Shown in pieces: positions 1-5,617 of a stretch of DNA of 5,617 nt; the stretch's first letter is position 1, and every line of letters starts with the position of its first letter. The DNA is from RFPI01 sp964398195 (GTDB taxonomy: Bacteria > Pseudomonadota > Gammaproteobacteria > Burkholderiales > Methylophilaceae), in contig CAYNLW010000058.1 in NCBI GenBank assembly GCA_964398195.1, positions 1-5,617 on the forward strand. Reading direction: 5' to 3'. A program made the position numbers and the translations under genes. The notes beneath the pieces were generated by a model. The model searched no databases and had not been told where the DNA came from. It worked only from the letters and a program-made list of their open reading frames with translations.

Positions 1-767
1 TCAATGGCTTGTATGGTTTTAATCACAGAAAATTTCTCTATCGCCTCGAACACCTTGCCGCGCTTGCGCACACCGGCGGTATCAATCAGCGTGTATTGCT
101 TGCCGTTGCGCTGTAAATCTAAATAAATCGAGTCGCGTGTGGTGCCGGGTTGGTCAAATGCGATCACCCGTTCTTCGCCCAGCAAGGCATTGACTAGGGT
201 GGATTTGCCTACATTAGGACGACCGACGATGGCGATTTTGGGCACTTGTTCATCGTCTTGTTGTGCCGCTTCGCTAGCAAAGGGTTCTAGCGCTAATTCG
301 ATTAAATCTCTGACACCCTCGCCATGCGCAGAGGAAATGGATAAGGGATCGCCTAGGCCTAATTCGAAAAATTCCGCGCTGGCCATGCCACGTATCAATC
401 CCTCGGTTTTATTCACTGCCAGCAATACCGTGCGCTGCGTTTTACGCAAGCGATTGGCGATTTCGTGGTCTTGTGGGGTCACCCCTTGGCGGCCGTCTAA
501 TACAAAAATAATCACATCGGCTTCATCGATGGCTAACAGCGTCTGCTTGGCCATCTCGTGCATAATGCCGTCTTCTGCGGTGGGCTCAAAACCACCGGTA
601 TCCACCACCAAATACGGCTTAGACGCCCCTACCCCACGGCCATAATGGCGGTCACGGGTTAAGCCCGGCAAGTCGGCGACTAGCGCGTCGCGTGACTTGG
701 TCAGGCGATTGAATAGCGTGGATTTGCCAACATTGGGGCGCCCAACCAGGACGATGGTAGGTAACAT
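1..767 (-). CDS. der: Ribosome-associated double GTPase Der (EngA), 3' end beyond the window
   Basis: Der is an essential cytoplasmic GTPase with two tandem G domains and a C-terminal KH-like domain that acts in late 50S subunit assembly. I translated the minus strand from the ATG at 767-765 and read 255 codons with no stop before the left edge. Domain 1 shows P-loop GRPNVGKS at residues 9-16, DTGG at 56-59 and G4 NKTE at 119-122. Domain 2 shows a second GRPNVGKS at 182-189, the PGTTRDS switch I segment near 207-213, DTAG at 229-232, then the family-typical RKRGKVFEAIEKFSVIKT run. G4 of domain 2 and the KH-like domain lie outside the window; the family is usually about 440-490 residues, so a little over half is present. 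The Glu in G4 of domain 1, where many Der proteins have Asp, is as I recall common in betaproteobacteria. The gene starts 12 bases after bamB and is probably cotranscribed with it. The identification is very secure. Confidence 0.96.
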   Translation of the reverse strand, partial: MLPTIVLVGRPNVGKSTLFNRLTKSRDALVADLPGLTRDRHYGRGVGASKPYLVVDTGGFEPTAEDGIMHEMAKQTLLAIDEADVIIFVLDGRQGVTPQDHEIANRLRKTQRTVLLAVNKTEGLIRGMASAEFFELGLGDPLSISSAHGEGVRDLIELALEPFASEAAQQDDEQVPKIAIVGRPNVGKSTLVNALLGEERVIAFDQPGTTRDSIYLDLQRNGKQYTLIDTAGVRKRGKVFEAIEKFSVIKTIQAI

Positions 768-774
768 GTTTGTG

Positions 775-778
775 CCTT
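775..778 (-). promoter_or_regulatory. Shine-Dalgarno for der
   Basis: The minus strand reads AAGG seven bases before the ATG at 767-765. It sits at the very end of the 12-base bamB-der gap, next to the bamB stop codon. This supports the chosen start, as does the close fit of the N-terminus (MLPTIVLVGRPNVGKS) to the usual Der beginning. Confidence 0.6.
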
Positions 779-779
779 G

Positions 780-1949
780 TTATTTGAGGCTGACTGCGAA
801 CAGCGTGCCGTTGCGCGATTGACCCAGCAAGGCATTTTTGCTGAGTTGGACTAGTTTAGGCATCACTGCACCACTGCTGGGTTGTGAGCGACCTAGGAAA
901 TTGCCGTCTTCACGACTGAGATAATGCAAATAGCCTTCTACATCGCCCACTACGACGGCGGAATCGAGTGCTAATGGCGCAGTAATTGAGCGCTGACGCA
1001 TATCGCCTTGGCGCCAGAAAGTTTTGCCAGAGGCATAGTCTAGGGCATATACCGAGCTATTTGCGTGCGATACGAAAATCTTGGCGCCATCGGCGTCTAA
1101 GCCGGTAAAGCTAGAGATATCGCGATTCCAAATGACTCGCCCACTACCACGTTCCACCGCGGCAATTTTGCCCTGAAACGCCACCGCATACACCAAAGGA
1201 CCATCGATGACGGGGGAACTGGTGACATCGGCGATACGCTCGATTTCTGTGGTGCCTTTGGGCAAGGCAACCGACACTTCCCATACCGCTTTGCCGTCTT
1301 CGGTGCGCAAGGCCACCATTTTGCCACCGGCAAAGCCTGCATAAGCAAAGCCATCACCCACCGCGACACCGGCGCTACTGCGTATGCTAAGCGCAGGATT
1401 GCTACGTTCGTATAACCATTTTTTACTGCCGTCTAATAATGACACGCCATAGATGCGACTATCGCCACAGCGCACCACAGCTAATCGGTCATCGACCACG
1501 GGTTGGCTAAGGACTTGGCTGCTTAATTTGGTTTTCCATTGCACTTTGCCATTTAAATCATAGGCCAATAAATAGCCTTTTTCTGTGCCCACCAAGACAT
1601 GGCCATCGCCCACACCTACCCCGCCGGTCAACATTTCATCGGCTTGCACGCGCCAAACCAGTTGGCCTGTGCTGGCATTCACTTTGACTATCTCGCCTTT
1701 GGCACTGGCGGCATAGACAAAGCCGTCTAGCAACATGGGGGTGAAATCAAAATCTTGGCTGGCGCCTATATCTAATTTCCAAAGTTCTTTAGCTACGATG
1801 CTAGGTTTTTCGATATCGCTTAGCTCAGACATATCCTTAGGCGCATCACGACCAAATACACGCTCGCTTAAGTCTTCTTTAAGTTGTAGTGCCGAGCCAC
1901 AAGCGGCAAGCAGTAACGCGAATAGCGTCACTGAGAGAATTCTGAGCAT
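780..1949 (-). CDS. bamB: Outer membrane protein assembly factor BamB (lipoprotein, beta-propeller)
   Basis: BamB is the periplasm-facing lipoprotein of the BAM complex; it binds BamA and helps deliver and fold outer-membrane beta-barrel proteins. The 389-residue product begins with a lipoprotein signal peptide, and the lipobox LAAC places the lipidated cysteine at residue 17. Gly at +2 gives no inner-membrane retention signal, so outer-membrane anchoring is expected. The rest shows repeated PQQ-like blades, for example GEIVKVNASTGQLVW (85-99), GKMVALRTEDGKAVW (209-223), GKIAAVERGSGRVIW (260-274) and the late VVGDVEGYLHYLSREDG (333-349). The length matches E. coli BamB (about 392). The BamA-contact region is recognisable: LSIR at 187-190 matches the LTLR segment and EIERIADV at 235-242 matches EIDRLSDV. 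The residue two after that Asp is Thr243 rather than Asp. The start lies 6 bases after yfgM; a GGGGG run ten bases upstream is the only ribosome-binding candidate. The gene is probably in one operon with yfgM and der. Confidence 0.97.
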   Translation of the reverse strand: MLRILSVTLFALLLAACGSALQLKEDLSERVFGRDAPKDMSELSDIEKPSIVAKELWKLDIGASQDFDFTPMLLDGFVYAASAKGEIVKVNASTGQLVWRVQADEMLTGGVGVGDGHVLVGTEKGYLLAYDLNGKVQWKTKLSSQVLSQPVVDDRLAVVRCGDSRIYGVSLLDGSKKWLYERSNPALSIRSSAGVAVGDGFAYAGFAGGKMVALRTEDGKAVWEVSVALPKGTTEIERIADVTSSPVIDGPLVYAVAFQGKIAAVERGSGRVIWNRDISSFTGLDADGAKIFVSHANSSVYALDYASGKTFWRQGDMRQRSITAPLALDSAVVVGDVEGYLHYLSREDGNFLGRSQPSSGAVMPKLVQLSKNALLGQSRNGTLFAVSLK

Positions 1950-1955
1950 ATGCGA

Positions 1956-2591
1956 CTAGCCCCCGAGTGATTCGAGTTTGATGGCGGTGTAACGATAATA
2001 GCGACCGCCTTGGTCTAGCTTTTCTAGCGCGGCTTTATAGGCTTTCTTGGCGTCTTCTTGTTTGCCTTGTGCCAAATAAACATCGCCACGCAAATCGTTA
2101 AACAAGCCGTCAAACGCTGCGTCATGGCTTTGATCTAGCGTTTTAAGCGCGTCGGCATAGGCTTTGTCTTGCAGTTGCAGACCCGCTAATTGCAACATGG
2201 CGATGGCTTGCACCGCAGATTCTTTGGCATTGTCTATCGCCCAAGTCAGTTGCGATTTCGCACTTTTCACATCATTTGCCGTGGCATTCGCCTTGGCCAC
2301 CGCCACTGCGGCTCGGCCGGCATAGGGAGTAGAAGCGAAGTTTGTCATTAAGTCAGCTGAGATGGCTTTGATTTGCTGCAAGTCTTTTTGCTCTTCGTAG
2401 CCCAGTTTGCTGAGCTTTTCAAAGCGCTCTGAGGCCTGCACCGATTGTTTGTATTGATAGTGATTCCATGCCTGATAGCCAAGTATGCCGACTACCACGA
2501 TGACCAGCGCACTGCTGGCTAGATTGCCGTAGCGTTTCCACCACGCTTTAAAGACTTCTAACTGTTCCTGTTCTTCTAAATCGTATGCCAT
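1956..2591 (-). CDS. yfgM: YfgM-family inner-membrane TPR protein
   Basis: YfgM is a bitopic inner-membrane protein with a periplasmic tetratricopeptide domain. In E. coli it associates with the SecYEG translocon and PpiD and takes part in the periplasmic chaperone network. The 211-residue product (E. coli about 206) has a charged cytoplasmic N-terminus rich in Glu/Gln (residues 1-12), a WWKRYGN segment (17-23), one hydrophobic membrane helix at about 24-42 and a periplasmic helical region. TPR-like helices are clearest at about 127-192; the run DLRGDVYLAQGKQEDAKKAY (166-185) aligns with the E. coli DLRGEALLSKGDKQGARSAW segment. The ATG has AGGA four bases upstream and gives the usual family N-terminus. 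The position directly before bamB and der is the conserved one. Unlike the common arrangement, the gene before it is an ABC ATPase rather than hisS. The family assignment is secure; the exact role in this organism is inferred from E. coli. Confidence 0.93.
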   Translation of the reverse strand: MAYDLEEQEQLEVFKAWWKRYGNLASSALVIVVVGILGYQAWNHYQYKQSVQASERFEKLSKLGYEEQKDLQQIKAISADLMTNFASTPYAGRAAVAVAKANATANDVKSAKSQLTWAIDNAKESAVQAIAMLQLAGLQLQDKAYADALKTLDQSHDAAFDGLFNDLRGDVYLAQGKQEDAKKAYKAALEKLDQGGRYYRYTAIKLESLGG

Positions 2592-2680
2592 ATTGTCCTG
2601 CCTGTTGGTTTAATTTCTCGTTGATTAAATTGACTACTTTTAAAAAATCCCTGCCAGTAAAACTAGCTTTGCTTGTCCGC
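2592..2680 (-). promoter_or_regulatory. AT-rich spacer upstream of yfgM; possible promoter region
   Basis: This 89-base spacer is the longest and most AT-rich gap in the window. It lies between the second ABC ATPase gene and yfgM, so it is the natural place for a promoter driving yfgM-bamB-der independently of the genes upstream. Several A/T hexamers occur (for example TTTAAT), but I could not find a -35/-10 pair with good match and 16-18 base spacing. The promoter call rests on position and composition only. Confidence 0.25.
2642..2667 (-). terminator. Weak hairpin plus T-run after the second ABC ATPase gene
   Basis: Shortly after the ATPase stop codon the minus strand can form a five-pair stem, GCTAG with CTGGC (one G-T pair), around a five-base TTTTA loop (2667-2653). 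A run of six T follows at 2647-2642. The stem is short, and five bases separate it from the T-run, so termination would be weak at best. It may only attenuate readthrough into yfgM, or mean nothing. Confidence 0.2.
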
Positions 2681-3490
2681 TTATGCCGCCCGCGCTTGCA
2701 TTTTATGACCGGGAATGGCGGCTAATAAATTGCGCGTATATTCCTGTTGCGGATTTTGATAAATCTGTTCAACCGCTCCGCTTTCTACTACCTTGCCTTG
2801 TTTTAACACCATCATTTCATCGGCAATATGGCGCACGATGCGTAAATCATGGGTGATAAACAAATAACTCAGCGACATTTCTTGTTGCAACTGCTTGAGC
2901 AATAACAAAATTTGCGCTTGGATAGACACGTCTAAGGCCGATACCGGCTCATCACACACCACCACGCTAGGCTCTACCACCAAGGCTCTGGCGATGCCTA
3001 TGCGTTGCCGCTGGCCACCGGAAAACTGGTGGGGATATTTATTCATATCCGCCGCGCTTAAGCCTACTCGCTCTAGCATATGCACTACTTTATCTTGTCT
3101 TTGCTGGGCATTGCCCAAGCCATGAATCAACAAGCCCTCTGCCACGATTTCACCTATACGCATTCTGGGATTTAACGAGGCAAATGGGTCTTGGAATATC
3201 ATTTGCAAAAAGCGTCGCTGCTGGCGTAATTCACGCGCATCTAATTCATTTAAATGGCGCCCTTTAAACCATACATCGCCCGAATCAAGGGGCTGCAATT
3301 GTAACAGACAACGCGCCAAAGTAGATTTTCCGCTGCCCGATTCGCCCACCACGGCCAGCGTTTTGCCGTGTTTCAAGCTAAGGCTAACGTTATCCAAAGC
3401 GCGTATGGTGCGACTGCCTAAGCCAAAACGGCCGGTGCGCTGGGTATAAAACTTATTCAGGTCTATGCCTTTTAATACGCTATCACTCAT
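2681..3490 (-). CDS. Oligopeptide-type ABC transporter ATPase (DppF/OppF type or YejF C-terminal half)
   Basis: This 269-residue protein is a complete ABC nucleotide-binding domain of the peptide/nickel importer family. It would sit on the cytoplasmic face of an importer and, paired with the upstream-encoded ATPase, hydrolyse ATP. Visible motifs are Walker A GESGSGKS (49-56), Q-loop MIFQDPFASLNPR (97-109), signature FSGGQRQR (156-163), Walker B with catalytic Glu VVVCDEP (176-182), D-loop SALD (184-187) and H-loop histidine at 214 (ITHD). DEPVSALDVSIQAQ is typical of DppF/OppF, whereas the C-terminal PQQEYTRNLLA (247-257) closely resembles the end of E. coli YejF, where other family members have HPYTR. 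The protein ends about 12 residues later and lacks the longer C-terminal region of DppF/OppF. Its ATG overlaps the upstream stop codon as ATGA, indicating translational coupling. No permease or binding-protein gene is in the window. The family is certain; the transported substrate cannot be told. Confidence 0.93.
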   Translation of the reverse strand: MSDSVLKGIDLNKFYTQRTGRFGLGSRTIRALDNVSLSLKHGKTLAVVGESGSGKSTLARCLLQLQPLDSGDVWFKGRHLNELDARELRQQRRFLQMIFQDPFASLNPRMRIGEIVAEGLLIHGLGNAQQRQDKVVHMLERVGLSAADMNKYPHQFSGGQRQRIGIARALVVEPSVVVCDEPVSALDVSIQAQILLLLKQLQQEMSLSYLFITHDLRIVRHIADEMMVLKQGKVVESGAVEQIYQNPQQEYTRNLLAAIPGHKMQARAA

Positions 3491-4332
3491 TGCACAGCTC
3501 CTTTAGCCGCTGGCTGCAACCAGCTATAGTCCATAGGCATTAATGGTTTTTTGCCTGCCGCATCGGGCACGCAATTTAATAAAGCTTGGGTATAGGGGTG
3601 TTTGGGTTTGCCCAGCACTTGTTTAACACTGCCTTGCTCGACGATCTCGCCTCTAAACATCACCACCACTTGGTCTGCCACATCAGCGACTACGCCGAAA
3701 TCGTGGGTAATCAGCAAGATGCCCATATTCATTTGCTGACGCAGTTCATCTAGCAAGTCCAAAATTTGCGCTTGCACCGTCACATCTAGCGCGGTGGTCG
3801 GCTCATCGGCGATCAGCATGGCAGGACGACAAGCGATACTCATGGCGATCATCACGCGCTGACGCTGCCCGCCGGATAATTCATCTGGATAGGCATTGGC
3901 GCGGTCAGCCGGAATGCCCACTTGGGTCAATAATTCCGCCACTTTATCTTGCAGCACACGACCACGCAGGCCTAGATGCACTTGCAGTGGCTCAGCGATT
4001 TGATGGCCTATGGTTAATACCGGATTAAGCGAGGTCATAGGCTCTTGGAATATCATGCCGATTTGGCAGCCACGAATTTGCCGCATTTGCTCGGCGCTTA
4101 GTTGCTGTAAATCTTGCCCTTGAAATTCTATCTTGCCGGACAGGCAACTGAGTTGTGGCGACAACAAGCCCATGATGGATAGCGCGGTCAGGCTTTTACC
4201 GCTACCCGATTCACCCACCACACACGAGATTTTGCCGGCCTCGACCGCCAAGCTGACATCTTTCACCAACAAGCGCTGCGGCTGTTGTTGTGGGGCAATG
4301 GTTAAATGCTGTATTTGCAAAAGCTTGCTCAT
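3487..4332 (-). CDS. Oligopeptide-type ABC transporter ATPase (DppD/OppD type or YejF N-terminal half)
   Basis: This 281-residue protein is the first of two adjacent ABC ATPases of the peptide importer family. It carries Walker A GESGSGKS (40-47), Q-loop MIFQEPMTSLNPV (93-105), signature LSGGQRQR (152-159), Walker B MLIADEP (172-178), D-loop TALD (180-183) and H-loop histidine at 210 (ITHD). DEPTTALDVTVQAQ is typical of DppD/OppD and of the first half of YejF. The C-terminus has HPYTQALLNCVPD (245-257), which resembles the HPYTQKLLNSEP segment of E. coli YejF, then only about 24 more residues. DppD/OppD proteins usually run to about 320-340 residues with a cysteine-containing tail (RCP-type motif), which is absent here. 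The start codon follows hisS by 52 bases, with a weak GAAAG seven bases upstream. The pair would form an ATPase heterodimer for a peptide importer whose membrane parts must be encoded elsewhere. The family is certain; the split-YejF reading is an inference. Confidence 0.93.
   Translation of the reverse strand: MSKLLQIQHLTIAPQQQPQRLLVKDVSLAVEAGKISCVVGESGSGKSLTALSIMGLLSPQLSCLSGKIEFQGQDLQQLSAEQMRQIRGCQIGMIFQEPMTSLNPVLTIGHQIAEPLQVHLGLRGRVLQDKVAELLTQVGIPADRANAYPDELSGGQRQRVMIAMSIACRPAMLIADEPTTALDVTVQAQILDLLDELRQQMNMGILLITHDFGVVADVADQVVVMFRGEIVEQGSVKQVLGKPKHPYTQALLNCVPDAAGKKPLMPMDYSWLQPAAKGAVQ
3498..3504 (-). promoter_or_regulatory. Strong Shine-Dalgarno for the second ATPase gene
   Basis: The minus strand reads AAAGGAG seven bases before the ATG at 3490-3488. 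It lies inside the last codons of the upstream ATPase gene. This near-consensus site fixes the start and shows that the second ATPase has its own efficient initiation as well as the ATGA overlap. Confidence 0.8.
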
Positions 4333-4362
4333 GGCTGACTTTCAAATAATTGACGGGTTATG

Positions 4363-4372
4363 CTGGCGCCAG
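4363..4372. repeat. Perfect 10-base palindrome in the hisS-ATPase gap
   Basis: CTGGCGCCAG is a perfect inverted repeat with no loop, in the 52-base spacer between the hisS stop and the first ATPase start. There is no T-run after it, so it is not a standard intrinsic terminator. It could be a dyad operator or a chance GC-rich palindrome; GGCGCC cores also occur inside genes here (near 735 and 5280). Confidence 0.3.
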
Positions 4373-4384
4373 ATGCACGCCCAT

Positions 4385-5617
4385 TTATTTCTGTTGCAAT
4401 AGCTTAAGCGCCTCCGCCCAGCTTACGGTGACTTGTTCAAACTGCCCGGCCATAGGCTTGACGGTCACCTGTTGTTGACGACATTCGTCTTCGCCCAAAA
4501 TCAAGGCAAAGGGAGCAGCACTGCGGTCGGCTTTTTTCATCTGCGATTTAAAACTACCGCCTTCTGCGTTCATCACGATGGCTAGTCCGGCATCACGCAG
4601 TTGTTCGGCTAATTGCAAAGCTTGTTGCTGCGCCACTTCACCGACATTGACCAAATAAGCGTCGGGTTGCTGGCTAGCGCTGACGCCTAATTCTTGCATC
4701 AGCAGTATCACCCTCTCCATGCCTATACCAAAGCCGCAGGCTGGCGTGGCATCGCCACCTAATCGCTGTACCAAGCTATCGTAACGGCCGCCACCGGCGA
4801 TGGTGCCTTGCGCGCCTAGCTTGTCGGTGACAAACTCGAACACGGTGCGGTTGTAATAATCTAAGCCACGCACCAAGCGGTGATTCAGCTGGTATTGAAT
4901 GCCCAAGCTTTGTAAACCTTGGCATAGACCAGCGAAATGGGACTTCGTTTCATCGCCTAAAAAATCCATTAATTTAGGGGCATTTTCTATCATGCTCTGC
5001 ATAGTCGGATTTTTGCTATCCAAGATACGCAAGGGATTGCTGTGCAAACGACGCTTAGCGTCGGCGTCTAAGATAGCCTCGTGTTGCGTGAGATAGGCGA
5101 TCAGCGCCTCACGATACTGCGCCCGCTCCTCCGCATCGCCTATGCTATTCAGATGCAGCGTCACCCCTTGCAAGCCCAAGGCCTGCCATAAGCGAGTAAG
5201 CATCACAATCTGTTCGGTATCCACTTCTGGGCCAGCATAGCCAAAAGCTTCTACACCGATTTGATGGAATTGACGCTGGCGCCCTTTTTGCACGTTTTCG
5301 TGGCGGAACATGGCGCCGCTATACCATAAGCGCTGCGCGCCGTTATAGGTCAAGCTATGCTCGACCACCGCACGCACACAGCCGGCGGTGCCCTCGGGGC
5401 GCAAGGTCAGTGCGTCATCATTGAGCGCGTCGCGCCATGAATACATTTCTTTTTCTACGATATCGGTGTGCTCGCCCACGCTGCGCACAAATAAATCGGT
5501 GCTTTCCACTAAAGGCATACGGATATTTTTATAGCCATATTGCGCCAATATGCTTGCCGCAGTGGCTTCTAGCTTGTGCCATAACGGTGTGTGCTCGGGC
5601 AACACATCGTAAAAGCC
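4385..5617 (-). CDS. hisS: Histidyl-tRNA synthetase, 5' end beyond the window
   Basis: HisRS is a class II aminoacyl-tRNA synthetase that charges tRNA-His in the cytoplasm. The visible 410 codons begin GFYDVLPEHTPLW, which corresponds to GMNDYLPGETAIW at residues 10-22 of the E. coli enzyme, so about nine codons are missing to the right. The GTG at 5605 is an internal Val codon, not the start. Counting from the first visible Gly, motif 2 includes LRPEGTAGC (72-80) and FRHENVQKGRQRQFHQ (104-119). The HIS-A motif LVRGLDYY (248-255) carries Arg250, which matches catalytic Arg259 of E. coli. AGGGRYDSL (274-282) is the HIS-B region and GFGIGMER (295-302) is motif 3. The anticodon-binding domain covers roughly the last 95 residues. 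In motif 2 the usual ERPQKGR is ENVQKGR, a departure from the common form. All catalytic motifs are intact. In most relatives ispG lies upstream and yfgM downstream; here two ATPase genes follow instead. Confidence 0.97.
   Translation of the reverse strand, partial: GFYDVLPEHTPLWHKLEATAASILAQYGYKNIRMPLVESTDLFVRSVGEHTDIVEKEMYSWRDALNDDALTLRPEGTAGCVRAVVEHSLTYNGAQRLWYSGAMFRHENVQKGRQRQFHQIGVEAFGYAGPEVDTEQIVMLTRLWQALGLQGVTLHLNSIGDAEERAQYREALIAYLTQHEAILDADAKRRLHSNPLRILDSKNPTMQSMIENAPKLMDFLGDETKSHFAGLCQGLQSLGIQYQLNHRLVRGLDYYNRTVFEFVTDKLGAQGTIAGGGRYDSLVQRLGGDATPACGFGIGMERVILLMQELGVSASQQPDAYLVNVGEVAQQQALQLAEQLRDAGLAIVMNAEGGSFKSQMKKADRSAAPFALILGEDECRQQQVTVKPMAGQFEQVTVSWAEALKLLQQK

Noticed and set aside
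119..122. A possibly defective G4 motif in Der (NKTE, given here as residue positions of the protein)
   Set aside because: Glu in place of Asp in the first G domain is, as I recall, usual in betaproteobacterial Der proteins (NKxE forms), so it supports taxonomy rather than a loss of function.
139..645. Open reading frame of 168 codons on the plus strand
   Set aside because: It lies wholly antisense to der, whose minus-strand translation shows two P-loops and other GTPase motifs. The plus-strand product has no recognisable domain and is rich in Ser/Pro/Thr, as expected for a shadow frame.
1097..1369. Minus-strand 90-codon frame inside bamB
   Set aside because: It is an alternative frame of bamB with low-complexity, Trp/Pro/Met-rich translation and no start signal of note; bamB is unambiguous there.
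2681..4332. Antibiotic-resistance or toxin-export function for the ATPase pair
   Set aside because: Motif wording in both proteins is that of peptide/nickel importers (SLNP after the Q-loop, LDVSIQAQ or LDVTVQAQ, HPYTQ or QEYTR ends), and no exporter membrane domain is present.
4133..4402. Plus-strand 89-codon frame across the hisS-ATPase junction
   Set aside because: It is antisense to the Walker A region of the first ATPase and runs across the spacer, with no ribosome-binding site or recognisable domain.
5603..5605. GTG as the hisS start codon
   Set aside because: The reading frame continues upstream as Gly-Phe-Tyr-Asp, which matches the conserved GMND segment at E. coli HisRS residues 10-13, so the true start lies beyond the right edge.
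1..5617. Search for tRNA genes, CRISPR arrays, insertion sequences, phage genes and attachment sites
   Set aside because: The window is almost fully occupied by six well-recognised genes, and the only spacers are 6, 12, 52 and 89 bases long; none holds such an element.

Overview
The window is a tightly packed, single-strand gene cluster from a proteobacterium, most likely a betaproteobacterium. Every convincing gene reads on the minus strand, so transcription runs from right to left. The order is hisS (5' end outside the window), two oligopeptide-type ABC ATPase genes, yfgM, bamB and der (3' end outside the window). The hisS-yfgM-bamB-der order is the classic neighbourhood of beta- and gammaproteobacteria. 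A betaproteobacterial origin is suggested by the YfgM N-terminus (MAYDLEEQEQL, WWKRYGN), by the G4 motif NKTE rather than NKxD in the first G domain of Der, and by the overall character of Der. I made these assignments by recognising sequences, not by a search. GC content is moderate, near 50 percent by eye.

Layout, right to left: hisS at 5617-4385 encodes histidyl-tRNA synthetase and lacks only about nine N-terminal codons. A 52-base gap contains a perfect 10-base palindrome. Two ABC ATPase genes follow (4332-3487 and 3490-2681) with a 4-base ATGA overlap. Together they look like the two halves of a YejF-type peptide importer ATPase, or a short DppD/DppF pair. No permease or binding-protein gene is in the window. 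An AT-rich 89-base gap (2680-2592) follows and is the only spacer that could plausibly hold a promoter or a weak terminator. Then come yfgM (2591-1956), bamB (1949-780; 6-base gap) and der (767 to the left edge; 12-base gap).

Functionally, yfgM, bamB and der link envelope protein assembly with ribosome maturation. YfgM is an inner-membrane TPR protein associated with the SecYEG/PpiD periplasmic chaperone network, BamB is a lipoprotein of the outer-membrane barrel assembly machine, and Der is a double GTPase for 50S assembly. hisS supplies charged tRNA-His. The peptide-importer ATPase pair does not belong to this conserved set and is the main departure from the usual gene order. I saw no tRNA, rRNA, CRISPR, insertion sequence or phage feature. 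No stretch longer than 300 bases lacks a gene. I found no evidence of a wholly new system; the inserted, apparently orphan ATPase pair is the most interesting item.
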